From Balamuthia mandrillaris (Eukaryota; Discosea; Longamoebia; Balamuthiidae): 64,000 bases of DNA. The translations under genes were made by a program, and so were the position numbers. Positions 47,889 to 60,473 of this stretch are shown here, in pieces. The DNA lies in NCBI GenBank assembly GCA_031835245.1, contig JAVKOQ010000191.1:1-64000 (forward strand), in the 5' to 3' direction. Under the pieces are notes generated by a model that saw nothing but the letters and a program-made list of their open reading frames with translations, had not been told where the DNA came from and ran no database searches. Each line of letters begins with the position of its first letter. The first letter of the stretch is position 1.

Positions 47889-50800
47889 TCACTTAAGCAC
47901 GGTGGTGGCAAGAATGCGTTGAAGGGTGGCAGGGAGGTCTTTGGTGTCCATGCAAACGTGGGCGAGGCCTGGTGGTATCTCTCTGCTTATCCTTTTTGGG
48001 TTTGGGTTTGTTTAGGGTTTCACCAACAAGAGTGAGAGAGAAAGAGAGAGAGAGACCATGCAAATAGTTCGCGTGAAAGAGAAGAAGAGAAGAGGGAAGA
48101 GTAGAGAGCTGGTACCTTGCCGCTTCGTCCCAAAGGCTTGCAATGAAGATACAATTGGCTCGTACTTTGGGGTTGCTTTGTAAGATTTGGCCGAGCTTTC
48201 ATTTGTGCGGAAACAGGAATGTGAGAATATAGTAAACCTGGAAAAACAAAGCGGAAGCTATAAATAACGTACGCGAGCAGGAGCAATGCCATAACGTTCT
48301 AAGTTGGCATCGCTCAACGTGATGACAAAATGCTCGTCTCCTGGTTCTTTGCTTAGTTCTTCTATCGCCATTTTTGTGGCTTCTAGCATGTAATCACCGC
48401 TCCTGCAAGAAGAGAGCCATCAGAGAGAGAGAGAAGAGAGAAGAGAGAAGAGAGAAGAGAGAAGAGAGAAGAGAGGAGAGAGAGAAGACAGGCCTCAAGG
48501 GATTTTTGTCTTACATGCAATATTGAGAGTGCGCAGCCATACGTTGGATGACCTGAAAACGCTCCTTTCTGTTTTGGGGTATCCGCGTAGGATATACAAA
48601 CGGGATGGAAGGTGAATCGCCTGGAAAATGTATGTCAGCAAACAAAAAGTTGAAAAGAAACAAGGAAGAAGCAAACCAGAATGGCCAACCATCCAATAAT
48701 GAAACTTTTGCTCATAGCCGTGAAGCGATTCCATCAACTGTGCACAGCTGTTGGTTAACTAACACATTCGCAAATGAAGAAAAGAGATGCAATACCAGTA
48801 CTGCTGTAGCCAACATGCGATCCAAGCGACCATCATAGCTGTTGAATCGATACATGCTAGAGTCATAAATATGGATTAATAACGACAAGAGAAAGAAAAG
48901 AAGAGCATCAAAAGAACAGGGATAGTACCTTCCGCTGACATCCATCACAAAACGCAGCTTCTTTGGTTGTTTCTGTGGTCCAAAAAACACATTCGCATTC
49001 TCTCCTAATCCAAACATACACAAAGGAACAAGAGAGAGAGAGAGAGAGAGAAAGAAAGAAAGAGAGAACCAAAGCGTGAAAAATTTGTTCGTTTGTTGAC
49101 AATCAAACAGCTCACCTCTACGTTTGTAGATGCCGCGCTCGCCCGCTATCGCTTCTACTAGAGCTCCCTCATCGAGCTCAGCCCCCGAGCTTTGTCTTCG
49201 TAGCCATTCTCTTTCTTTGGATTTGGCTTGCAAACTTTCCAATATAACCCGAAGTTGCCCTATCTGAAAGAGAGCAAGAGCAGTTACATTGATGTTCTCT
49301 TTTGTTCTTCTCTTCTCTCTCTCTCTCCTTCGTGTTCTGTTAATAAAAACATACCTGTGACTTAACCGAGAAAAGATAGTCTTCGTATACGGAAGCCTGA
49401 TCCAAAGTCATGTCTATATCCTTCAGCCTTTGATTCAAAGCTTCTCTCGCCATGGCTTTGGCTGCATCCCTCGTTTCCTTTGAGACTCGTCTCTTCTCCT
49501 CGTCGCTGATCTGATGAACAGGATGACCAGCGTCCAAACGGTATGGGCCTCCTTTGCCTCCTAAACCGGCTGTGTCGGCTCCTCCTGTGCCTCCTGCCCA
49601 AGTGTTGCCTCCCACGTGAGGACTGTTGGTTGGATCGTGTTTGCCATGTTTTGGTGCTTTGGCCTTTGGATGGTAATTATTGATCAGAATATAAGCACGC
49701 AGAGGATGAGAAACAAATAAGAAGGAGAAATGTGGCCCTAGCATATGAAGAAGAACAGGGAGAAGAACAAGAAGAACAACTAAATACCTCACGCGAGTTG
49801 TCATAATCAAGAATCAACTCGAGTCTTTCCTTCCCTCTCGCGCCTCCCACACCATATGCTTCACCATCCTCGGCACCGTACAACGGGGGCAATCCAGCAC
49901 GAACGAGTGCTTCCTGAATACGTCGTCTTGTTTCAGGATCACCCCAAAGCGGACTGCAATCGAAAGCGAAAACATTGAGCAGAGCCTTTTCTATCCCCTC
50001 ATTCGGAAAAGCTTCCAAATGTTTTGCAATGTTGACGCACTCGCGAGTGGAATAAGGGTAAGTGAGTTGTCCGTTTTCCACCAACAAACGAAGCTCAGCA
50101 AAAGCTTTAGTGAGAGAGGTTAACGTTGATAGAGGCACGTTTGGAGCGTAGCTTCGGAGTAATTGAAGTTCTGAATCGACATCCGGATTGTCTATCGGGT
50201 GACTGTTCGTTTGGATCATTAGAAATAAAGGGTGACCGAACGAGAAAGAAATACTGACCTGCTAAACAGATCGCCACACTCAGCAAAGAAATCGTTTCCC
50301 TACATCGTTTAATGCATTACAAGAAGGAGAAAAACGAACAACATAAAAAGAACAAATACATACCAAAAACGGCCAGCCAGGCTTATTCGCCAGCACTATC
50401 ATCCTGAAGTTTGGATGCATCACAATAACGTTCTTCCCTTCTGCTCCTTCCTTCTTGTCTGGTCTATGATCTACCATATAAGAAGGAACAATGTGTCGAC
50501 CATCCGCCAGAGTCATTTCACCATCCACCAAAGACTGAAAGACACAAACAACTTCAGGTGGAGCCTTGTCGGCCTCGTCCACCACTAAAACGTGGCCTTG
50601 ACGAACTGCTTCCACCAGAGGAGAGTCCTCCCAAACGATTTTACCATCTTGTAATGATGGTTGTTGAGTCAATGATGCCACTGTTTTTTTTTTTTTTTTT
50701 TTGGAGTTTGTTGAATGGTGAAAACGAAGTAAGAAATGGAAGAGGATTCTAAAAGTATAGAAAGAACCGAGAATAGTAACAAAATGAAAGAGGAATAGAA

Positions 50801-51751
50801 AAGAATGGAGTGTTGAAAGGAAAAGATACCAGTGGTGTCTCGGTGCAATTGAACATACTGGCGAGGCAGTCTCAACATCTCCAAGAACCGATCGGTGAGT
50901 TTGTTCTTGCCAACACCTTGCGGACCTATCAACAACAAGTTCTCTCCTTCTTCCACGAAATCTCTATACATTGCTTCCAACAAACGTTCATGAGAAGGAA
51001 TGTTGTGAAACAACACTTCTGGTACTAAGTGATGATAACTGTCATCCTCTTTCTTCTGCTCTCTCCAAATAGTTGAAGAAGAACGAGACGAAGGAGAAAG
51101 AGAGGAAGAGAGGCCCGCTTTTGAGAGAAGATCGTCAAAGATGCGTTTGGAGAGAGGAGGAAGGAAGCGATAGAGGCATGCACTTTTCAGGATGTCACTG
51201 GCTTCTCCCGGATGATGAATGACTTTACGGCAACATCGTAACCACGTTCGAAGCGGAAAGTCTACCCCGAGAGCAGATGAAGAAGAAGATGACGAAGAAC
51301 GGAGTAATAGAGCAAACTTGATGACAGAACGAAGAGCTTGCATTGCTTCTGAGCTCAACTCTTCTTTTTGTTCACGTTGTAAAATGTAAGACAAGAGTTG
51401 TTCTTCTCTTTCTTTGTTTGATACTTCTTCAATTCTTCTTGTTAAAGGCGATGAAGATGAATTAAAAGCAGAAGAAGAAAGCAATGGAGGCATTTGGTGA
51501 AAACGAAACATGGAGAGAAGTTCGGGAGTGACATAAGGATGAGAAGAGGAGGGAAAGTTGCCAGTGGCGACGATGCGGAACGAAGGATGAACGGCAAAGA
51601 TGCCCCTTTGGTTGAGTTCTTCAGCGGTCAGAGACGTTTCTTTTTGTAATTCTTCAAAGACTTCGTTGGGGACAAGTCTTCTTCCATCTATTAAGGTTGC
51701 CTGTTGTTTGTGTGGTATGTTGAATAATAATAAATTAAAGTTTGAAAACTG

Positions 51752-51791
<40 letters not shown>

Positions 51792-53897
51792 GAAAATAAA
51801 AGAAGATACTTGTCGTTCGCAGATGAGATTTTGCAGGACAGAAAGGGTACTAATGGGTAGCCGATCAATGTTATCTAGAATAGCCACTCTTCCATGAATA
51901 GCAGCTCTGATGAGAGGGCTCGGCTCCCAACAAGAGCTTGGTGTGCGATTGTTGGAAAAACCCTCTTCACTTTTCAATAAAATAAGTAAAAGAAAACAAA
52001 TAAAGATACAACATAAGCAAATACAAAAAAGAAAGGAAGGAAGAAAGGTGAATACGAACTCTTGTGTGTAAGCAGTTGCTCGCCGTTGTAACAAATCTTG
52101 GGTGCTCATGTCTTTGTAGAGCATCATGCACTCTGTCTCATATCCTAACATGCGAGCAAACTGGCGAGCAATTGTAGACTTTCCAGATCCTTTCTCTCCA
52201 ATAATACAGATATCTGCGAAAGAGGAAACAGGATGAGAATGCGAGAGCAAAAGAAAGAGAAGCAGAGAACAACGGAGAGCAAGAGAGGATGGAGTAGATA
52301 CCTTTATCGACAGCATGATCCACTAACATATTTGCAAGCACAGCAGACGAGGCAGAACTTGGCACAAAATGAGGGAGAGAAGCGGGTGGGTGAGGACCTG
52401 CTCTCACATCTACCGAAACTGTCTCGTTAGCTCCTCCGCCATATCTCAGCTGCACTTGTTTCCTCCATTCACCTTCTTTTTCATCTGGTTTGCTTTGCAC
52501 GTCGGAATGATGGGAAAGAAGAAGAGTGGATGAGGAGGTGTCGCTTCCAAAAGCTTTCAGGAGAGCTTTGGATACTATTTTTCGGTGGTACTTGTTGTGA
52601 TCCGGATTAGGATTGCAAAGATAGAAAGGATAAGCCCTTGCTATGAGGTCAGGGATGGAAATGGTCTTGGATGGAAATTTGTCCAGAGTGGCTGTGATGG
52701 AGAGAAATGCTTCCTCTGGGAAGGGCGGCAACTGAGCTACTAGGTCTTCGAATTCTTTGTCTGTTTGGTGCTGTTAGAAAAAACAAAACGAAAACAAAAC
52801 AGAACTTGGTATAAAGATGGACAGCAACAACAAAAAGAGATTAAACAGTTAACCTTTTCCTACGTGCTGACATAACTCGACGAACGTAACCAATCTGCGA
52901 ATGGTATCCGTTGGCACGTTTGGATACTGCTCCGACAGAAGCGAAAGGCGTGAATCTAAAGAGAGAGGGCCAACGTTAAACACTTGGAACCGTGAACGTA
53001 GTGGTGGATCCAAAGGATTGCCCATAAATCGTGGCACCTATTTACACCGTAGAGAAGCGAGTCAGAAGAGGAGAGAAATAGAGATTATAGAAAAAATAGA
53101 ATAGAATGAGAGCGAGAGAGAGAGAGAGAGAGAACGAAAGGACTAAAGAATGAGAGAAGCAGAGGAGAGAAGATACCGGCACAGCCAAAGCGATCACTCT
53201 GAAATTGGGATGAACACGAACTACGTTCAACGCTTTCATCTCCTCTTCAGAGCGAGTGGCCCGCAGCTTGTCGTAACGTTCAGCGTTCATCAAAAAGCGA
53301 CCGTCCTCCAAAGCCATTTCTCTGTTTTCCAACAGATTATTCAATAACGGGAGAATGTTGCGTTCTGCTTTCTCTAATCCTTCTAAAATCAGCACACGAC
53401 CTTCTATTGCTGCTCTCACTGCGCTTTGGTCTGATGTGATGTGATAAATATACTCGTTAGGAAGAAACAGAAACAGAAACAGAAGAAGAAGAAGAAGAAG
53501 AAGAAGAAGAAGAAGAAGAAGAAGAAGAAGAAGAAGAAGAAGAAGAAGAAGAAGAAGAAGAAGAAGAAGAAGAAGAAGAAGAAGAAGAAGAAGAAGAAGA
53601 AGAAGAAGAACAAGAAGAAGAAGAAGAAGAAGAAGAAGAAGAAGAAGAAGAAGAAGAAGAAGAAGAAGAACAAGAACAAGAAGAAGAAGAAGAAGAAGAA
53701 GAAGAAGAAGAACAAGAAGAAGAAGAAGAAAACAAGAACAAGAACAAGAACAAGAACAAGAAGAAGAACGAAGAACAAAGAACAAGAACAAGAAGAACAA
53801 GAAGAAGAACAAGAAGAAGAAGAAGAAGAAGAAGAAGAAGAACAAGAAGAAGAAGAAGAAGCCTAGAGGAGAGAAGTGAAGCAAGAAGGAGAGCAGC

Positions 53898-53941
<44 letters not shown>

Positions 53942-54586
53942 CTGAATGAAAGGAAAAGAAAAAAACAAACCAACAAGCATTACCGTTCGTCCCCGAATCT
54001 CTCTCCTCTGCTTGAGGTCGGCCTCCGTGGTGTCCCTCGACAGCGACACCAGCTCCGCCGCTCGGTGGGTGAGCTCGCAGAAGCGCAAGGCCAGGCGGCG
54101 CCTCATGGCCCCCTCGGAAGGGGGACCCAACAGCAGCATGTCCTGGCCGAGCCGCTCCTTCTGGAGCATCCAACGGAGGGCGTGGAGGGCTTCCTGCGTC
54201 TCCGTCAGCTGTTTGGCGGTGGCCCTCGCTCGGGGGATGAGGAGGGAATGGAGGGAAGGAGGAGGAGGAGGAGGAGAGAGCGAAAGGGAGGTGTCGCCGA
54301 TGGTGACACGGGTGTGGAGAAAGCGAGGGAGAGAGAGCCTATTCCCCCGGTTGCTGCGGTTGATGAGGAAAAGGGCAGAAGGAGGGGTGGGAGGAGAGAG
54401 ATGAGGATTGAAGAGGGGTCGAAGCGGAGGAAATGGCCGCCGGGCAGAGGGAAGAACGTTGGTGCTTGACCATCTCCGAATTGGTGTGAGAGAAGGAACA
54501 GGAAAAGGGGTGAAAGCGGGCAAGGAGGAGGGGTCGAGGCCGCTCCTTGGGCTAGTTCCACGAAGAAGAGCCGCTCTTCTTCTCAT
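47889..54586 (-). CDS. VWA8: VWA8-like mitochondrial AAA+ ATPase, compact form
   Basis: Nineteen exons: 53994-54586, 53177-53452, 52854-53037, 52302-52760, 52060-52213, 51810-51969, 50830-51700, 50364-50680, 50259-50299, 49798-50202, 49355-49663, 49116-49263, 48929-49006, 48796-48856, 48677-48737, 48515-48620, 48273-48402, 48116-48195, 47889-47982; they sum to 1509 codons. The Arg/Ser-rich start fits a mitochondrial presequence. Family signatures: SRDTTEADLKQRREI, ILEGLEKAERN, Walker A GEKGSGKS and GPQGVGKN, Walker B VLVVDEADKAP, PHVGGNTWAGGTGG, the VWA metal site DVSGSMYRF and the ending MDTKDLPATLQRIL. The first P-loop is degenerate, as in the family. Human VWA8 has several hundred residues between NVFDFD and HGK-DP; here NVFAFD is followed by HGKHDP after about 70 residues, so the middle region is missing. 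The start is the ATG at 54586; another lies at 54649. Confidence 0.93.
53460..53862 (-). repeat. (CTT)n microsatellite in VWA8 intron 1
   Basis: About 400 bp of AAG on the plus strand (CTT in sense), with AAC interruptions towards 53750. It fills most of intron 1. The Lys or Ser/Leu frames it creates are not genes. Confidence 0.95.
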
Positions 54587-54907
54587 CTTTTTCGTTTTTC
54601 TCCAAAGTCGTTCTTTTCTGTCGACGTCACATGATCTGTGTCGATTCAAATTGATCTACCAACAGGAAAAGGGATAAGTTGAACCAATGAAAAATCATTA
54701 GATGTAAATTTGAGGTAAATCTTATGGAAAACTGGAGGAAAGAAGGTTGAAATTATTAGGAAACAAATATAGCGCAATGCACGCTGCGCAACTTTTTTTT
54801 TTTACAGAGACACCCATAGAAGCTGGCAAACGCAAGTGCAGGCTTACCAACCGAACGTTGCAAGCGTACCGAACCAACAAACACCTATTTTTTTTTAATT
54901 ATTGAAA
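54587..54907. promoter_or_regulatory. Shared upstream region of VWA8 (-) and PAC2-family gene (+)
   Basis: 321-bp divergent spacer. At 54653-54668 it carries GATCTACCAACAGGAA, nearly identical to a motif upstream of the F-box/SH2 gene (5685-5700). An AT-rich core lies at 54690-54760. No gene is visible. Confidence 0.45.
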
Positions 54908-56500
54908 ATGTCCACAACGAAGACCGAAGCAGAGAGTTTGAAAGGCGGAGAGAAGGAGGTCACCGCCGACAAAAAGGAGGCAGCCACCGACAATGTCTCC
55001 CTTCGACGGAAGGAGGAGGACAACCGCACCCCTGAAGAGGTCATCGGCACCGTCAAACGACACAAAGTCATCATGAAGGTTCGTCTAGGTTTCCTTTCAT
55101 TCCTCTGCATTGAAGCTCACTTCGTGGCACAACACAGCAAGACTTTGGGGAGGACTTGACGCTGTTGGAGTTTGAGAGCATTGACTGTGATGGCGCCCCT
55201 GTGATCGACGCCTTCCCCTCTGTCGGCGTAAGTATTTTGCCTCTGCGCGCTGTCTTCCTCTCTTCCTTCGCTCTTCTCTTCTCTTCTCCTCTCCACTTCT
55301 CTCCTCTCTTTCCCTCTTCTCCTATACTCTGCTTCTCTCTTCCCTCTCTTTCCTTTCGTTGCTCCCTTGCCGCTCTCCCCTGCTTCTTCTTCTACTAACA
55401 AACAAAAATCGTATACATAAGGTGGTGAGCATATTGACAGGAATGCAGCTCATCAAAGACATGAAGCTTCCTCTGATCGGCGTGCTTACCTCTCCATTGT
55501 TCTCGTCCATGTGCGCCGTGACCAACGAACAACCAGCCCACTCTGCGCGCCTCTACGGAGACCGTCGCCTCGTCGTCTTCATTTGTGAAAACGAACTGCC
55601 CAAGGGTTAGCTTATCTCCTTCTTTCTATTCTCCATATTTTTCTCCTTCTCATTTCAATGGACTTATAAACAAAACTTACAGAAGCGGTAGCGACAGTGG
55701 TGGAGTGCATCTTTTCCTTTGCACTTCGTCACAAGTCACCGATGATATACACTATTGAGGGCATTCCTAGCGGCGACAAGATCAAGCTGCCCTCTGGCGA
55801 GGAGGTCCAGCTGAGCGCCGCCGGAGAGGAAGAGGAGGAGTTGGACACTGGAGTAGAGAAGATCATCATCGACGACACTGCATTGGCTGAGCTCTACTTG
55901 AAGCAAAAGAAGAAGAAAGAGGAAGAGGAGAAGAAACAGAAAGAAGCAGAGGGACAGAAGGGAGAAGAAGCGAAGGACGGAAAGCAACAAGAGAAGAAGG
56001 AAGCCGCCTCGAAGGCGAAAGGCAAGAAAAAAGAAGAGGATAAAAAGAAAGGAAAGGGCAAAAGAAGATCTGCTGAAGAAGACGACGACGAAGAAAACAA
56101 GGAGGAAGAGGAGAGCAAAGAAGAGCTGGCTGAAAGACTCTACGGTGACAAGATCCATTACATCACGACCGACATCCAACTGGCGCGAAGGCTTCGCTCC
56201 ATGGGCCTCGTGCCCGTCGTGGACGGCACCATCCCCGGCGTGACCGGCGGTCTCATGGCCTCCGCTCCTCTTACCACGCAGGAGGTGACTGCCATCCTGG
56301 CCCCAACGAGCACCGTCCTGCCCAACACCGCCTCCGCGGTGGACGTCCTGAAGCTGTTGGCTCAGTTGCTGCCGGACATTAGCCTGTCCTCGACGCAGGA
56401 GCTGGAGAAGGTGAGCGGAGAGCTGGAGACGATGGTCAAGAACATGATCAAGGGCCTTTCGTTCAGCTCCAAGGCCGTGCCTCCTTCCATGTATAACTGA
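54908..56500 (+). CDS. PAC2-family (proteasome assembly chaperone-like) protein
   Basis: Four exons (54908-55078, 55138-55227, 55422-55605, 55683-56500) give 421 codons. After a charged N-terminus the fold is PAC2-like: LTLLEFESIDCDGAPVIDAFPSVG, VSILTGMQLIKDMKLPLIGVLTSPLFSSM, ARLYGDRRLVVFICENELP, then the late block GTIPGVTGGLMASAPLTTQEV and ASAVDVLKLLAQLLPDI, as in archaeal PAC2 proteins. In eukaryotes the related PSMG proteins help assemble the 20S proteasome. The sequence looks nearer the archaeal-type members than human PSMG2. A Lys/Glu-rich insert of about 85 residues (coiled-coil-like) interrupts the domain near 215-300. Role in proteasome assembly is inference from the family. Confidence 0.78.
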
Positions 56501-56760
56501 TTTTTTTTGTTGTTTTCTGAAGAGACAAAAAAATTATAAATATTTTCTCTGATTTTTTAATATTTTTAAATATTTGTCAATATATTTACATGAATGAACG
56601 AATTCACCAAAAAATCAATAAAAGACAACTTTACAACGATTATTATTATAATTCTTTCATTCTTTTCGTTTTTATCGGCAAAAAAAATATATTTTTTGTT
56701 TACACAAAAAAAAAAGTCAACAAGAAAAGAAAGAAAGAAAGATAAAAAAGGTGAGAAAGG

Positions 56761-57673
56761 TCACCAAAGTCTCCATCCCCCTTTTTTCTCTTTCTTGTCT
56801 TCCTCCCCAGAGGCAGACTTTTTGTCCTCCAAGCCCGATTCGATGCCGTCGACAACCCGAGCCCCATCGATGTTGACTTTGGAAAAGTTGATGCCCGCAA
56901 AGACGCGTTCTGGCAGTTCGTCCTCCTCGTTGCCTTGAATGACTAACGCCACGTCGAAGGATAACTCCTTCGTGTATCTTTTTTGTAAAGAAAAAAAATA
57001 GTTAAGGTTTAAGGAACTTGTGCATGAAAGAGGATAAGAGAGTCAAGAAGAACAGGAGAAGAGGAAAGAGAGAGAGAGAGAGAGAGAGAGAAGAGTACGA
57101 GAAAAAAGTAAACCGAGAAAAAAAAAGAGAAAGAAGAGAAGAACAAACAATAAGAGAGACAAAAACCTTTTAATCATGTTGATCATTGTGCGAGAGATTT
57201 CAGAGCTGAATACATCACAATCTATCTCAAAGACATTGTCATCATAGTTGAAGTATCTACACTTCAGCTTGTTGCTGGAGAAAAGTTTGAAGTTAGTTTT
57301 GTTAACGTCATAAAGGAGAATATAAACACAAGTGAAACATAAAGGACAAAGAGAAGACCAAAGCCAGAGGAAACAAGCAAAGGAAAGATATTTCAAAAAA
57401 AAAAAAGGAAAAGTACCCAAGCAACGTAGGTTTGCTGCGCAACGTTTTTTTGACCAAAAAACCTCCCTCCACGACTCTAGGAATGAGCTTGAGACGATTA
57501 TTCTGAAACTCTTCATTGCCCTCCGCAAACTTTTTCCACAAAGCGGCAAAGATTGGGTCCACGTCTTCTATTGTTTGATCGGGGTCTTCCAATACCCATG
57601 TGCACTGTGGTGTGTATTATTTTTGGTTTTTTTTTTGAGTTTGTGATGTTCAGTACGCTGTCTTTGAACAAAG

Positions 57674-57715
<42 letters not shown>

Positions 57716-58315
57716 CGAAAAGAGAAACGGATAAGACAGGCAGAACCGAGCAATAAGACGAAGAAGCGAGGACAGACGAGATAAGAGAGCAGAGACAGAA
57801 GAACATCGTAATAAAAAAGAACAAAGCACAGTAGAGAGAAAGCAAGAGGAACACGTTGAAAGAAAACAACAACAACAAAAATGACTACTACTGACCGCCA
57901 TATGGTGAGGTGGAAACTGCAGGACCAGCACAAACTTAAACCGCGTGTCCCCCTTCTTCTTGAGCTGCTGCACGAGGCTTTCCTCCCGCAAGGCCCACTG
58001 GTCCAACCGCTCCTTGCTCAGGAAGTAGTCCGCGTCGAGGAGCTTGAGGATGGCGGGTGGGCTGGGCACCTTGACCCGGTCCGTCATGTAGGTCTTGCCC
58101 CGCACGGAGAAGAGGGTGGCGTCCACCTCGTCCCAGCAGTGGGGCTCCCCGGCCTTGCCCTTGGGGTAGTTCTGTCCGTAGGGGTGCTGCACGTTGAAGG
58201 CGTGCATCAGCTCGGCCTTGCAGCTCAGGCTCTTGCTCTTGGAGTGGCTGACCTTGCGACGCCCGTTGGGGCTGGAGGTGGGACTGCCGTCCACGGGTGA
58301 TGAGGATTGTTGCAT
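56761..58315 (-). CDS. EDR2 C-terminal (DUF1336) domain protein
   Basis: Four exons (57896-58315, 57417-57604, 57167-57274, 56761-56977) give 311 codons. The protein is essentially one DUF1336 domain, the C-terminal module of plant ENHANCED DISEASE RESISTANCE 2: HCWDEVDATLFSVRGKTYMTD, KVPSPPAILKLL, PIFAALWKKFAEGNEEFQNNRLKLIPRVVEGGFLVKK, LKCRYFNYDDNVFEIDCDVFSS and IQGNEEDELPERVFAG. It lacks the PH and START domains found in plant EDR2. The basic, Ser-rich N-terminal 40 residues and the Lys-rich tail are low complexity. It probably binds a membrane lipid or protein; the biochemical role of the domain is not settled. Tail-to-tail with the PAC2-family gene. Confidence 0.9.
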
Positions 58316-59275
58316 CTTCTTTATTTATTTATTTTTTTCTGGTTTTCTGTTGTTCGTTATTGTTTTAAGGTGACGATGAGTTGAGTTCGATCAAATGGGG
58401 ATGAAAGAGCAAAAAAAAAAATATATCAGATGAAGAATAAAGAGAAACAAAAAAATAACAGAAAGGTAGCAGAAAAAAAACGAAAAAAAAAGAGTGGTAC
58501 AAGTTTACAAGAAGCAGAAGGAGAAGCAGAAAAGGAGCGAAAGGTGAACTTTTTTCAGGGTTTTTTTACGGACCTTTTTGTTTACTTTTTTTTTTTTAAT
58601 AGCTCCTCGTTGTTGTTGGCTGAAAGGCTAAATGAATATTACGGGCCAAGCTAATACTTTTCGTGGACAGAGAGAGAAGAACAACCCCAAAACAAAAAAA
58701 CCCCCAATAAGGCGCCCTCTGTCGTTCTTGTTTCTCTCAAAAAAAAAATCTCACCCAAAAAAAACCGAAAATTGAGGAGCAAGAGAGACAACAGAGAGAG
58801 GATTCTTCCAAAGGCCTGCTCTCTTCCCCCCCCTCTCTCTCTCTCTCTCCCTCTTTTCTCTATTCCTTTTCTCTGTTTCTTTTCTCTCGACTTCTTTGTG
58901 TTTCGTGTTTGGTAAGGCCGAGGGAAACGGGGTGATACGGATGAAGCGCGCCCGTTGTCCAGTCCCGTTTTTCCCGCAACCACGAGCTTTAATACTGGAC
59001 AGTTTCCACCTCGTTCGGGAATCCAGGCAGGTGTTTTAGGCACCACCTGAAACGCTGATGTCATCTGGGCCTATTCGATCTCTTTAAAGATCGGTGATAA
59101 CCCTCGTCTCAATTTGCTGACGTGTGTTTGTACACGTGGAAATGGTCCGCAAAAAATCCGCAAACAAACCCATTTTTTTATCGTCACAAAAACAAAAAAA
59201 AAGTAGTAGAGAGGAGAAAAGGAAAGAGGAAGACACACAGAAAACACGAACCAAAACAGACACGCACTGCGTACC
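58316..59275. other. Divergent spacer between DUF1336 gene and Sec13
   Basis: 960 bp with no protein gene called. A-rich up to 58500. The block 58900-59110 is unusually GC-rich for a spacer and has inverted repeats: TGTCCAGT (58956-58963) with ACTGGACA (58994-59001), and CAGGTG/CACCTG arms near 59029-59050. This could be an unrecognised structured RNA. Confidence 0.35.
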
Positions 59276-60374
59276 ATGGATGGACCCACACAGGTGAACA
59301 CGATGCACACAGATATGGTGGTGAGTAGTGGAAGAAGAAGAGAGTTTTTTTTTTGTTGTTGTTGTTGCATGCTCGAGTATTATTCTTGTGGGAAGCTTTT
59401 TTTTTTGTTTTGTGATCACTACACTTTTTTTGTGTTTTGCTTCTCTCTTCTCTCTCTTCTCTCTCTTCTCTCTCTCTCTCTCGTTCTTCTCTCGTTTTCT
59501 GTACTGTCCCTTGATCGTCCGACAAAGCCCCCTTTCTCTTTCATCTCCCTCTTCTTGCCCCCTTTGTTTTTTTTGTTTCAACATCGAGGTACTGAGAATT
59601 CAACTTTTTTTTGTGCTTTTTCAGCATGACTCGCAGCCAGATTACTACTCTAAGCGAATTGCTACTTGCTCCTCTGACAAAACCATCAAAATCCACGAAT
59701 GGGCCAACGACATCTCCAACTATCGATGCGTTTCTGATCTCAAAGGGTAAGATTTAAATCTGAAATCGAAAGCAATCAAAATCGCAACAACTCTCTTCTT
59801 TTCTCTCCTCTCTCCTCTGTTTTTGTCCTTTCTCTCTCTCTTCCTCTCCCTCTCTCTCCTTCTCTCCTCTCTAGGCGTCTCTTCTCTCTTCTCACTCTTT
59901 TTTCTTTTCTTTGATGAAAAGCCATGAGGGACCCGTGTGGCAAGTGTCATGGGCTCACCCCAAGTTTGGCGTGATCCTGGCGAGCTGCGGCTACGACCGA
60001 AAGGTCATCATTTGGAAGGAGACCACAAAGTACAACTGGAGTAAGATTTACTGTTATGAGGGGCATGAGCTTTCTGGTTTGTCTTGCTTTCTTTTCCCTC
60101 TGTTCTTCTTTTGCATTTTTCGTTATTCTCTTTCTTGTTTCTGTTTCTGTTTTCTTTTCGTTTTCTTTTTCTTTTGCTTTCGTTTCTTTTTTTTTTCCCC
60201 TTTTCTCTTATTTCCCCATTTTGTAACTGATCGGCAACACTATGTAACAGTGAACAGCGTGGCTTTCGCACCTGCTGAGTTTGGGCTTTGTCTCGCTTGT
60301 GGTTCTTCCGATGGAACAGTCTCTGTTCTTAGCTATAATGGTTCAGTTCCTTACCTTGCTTTGTCGCGTTTGTT

Positions 60375-60473
<99 letters not shown>

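Noticed and set aside
53441-54173. Poly-Lys and poly-Ser/Leu frames
   Set aside because: Artefacts of the AAG tract in VWA8 intron 1.
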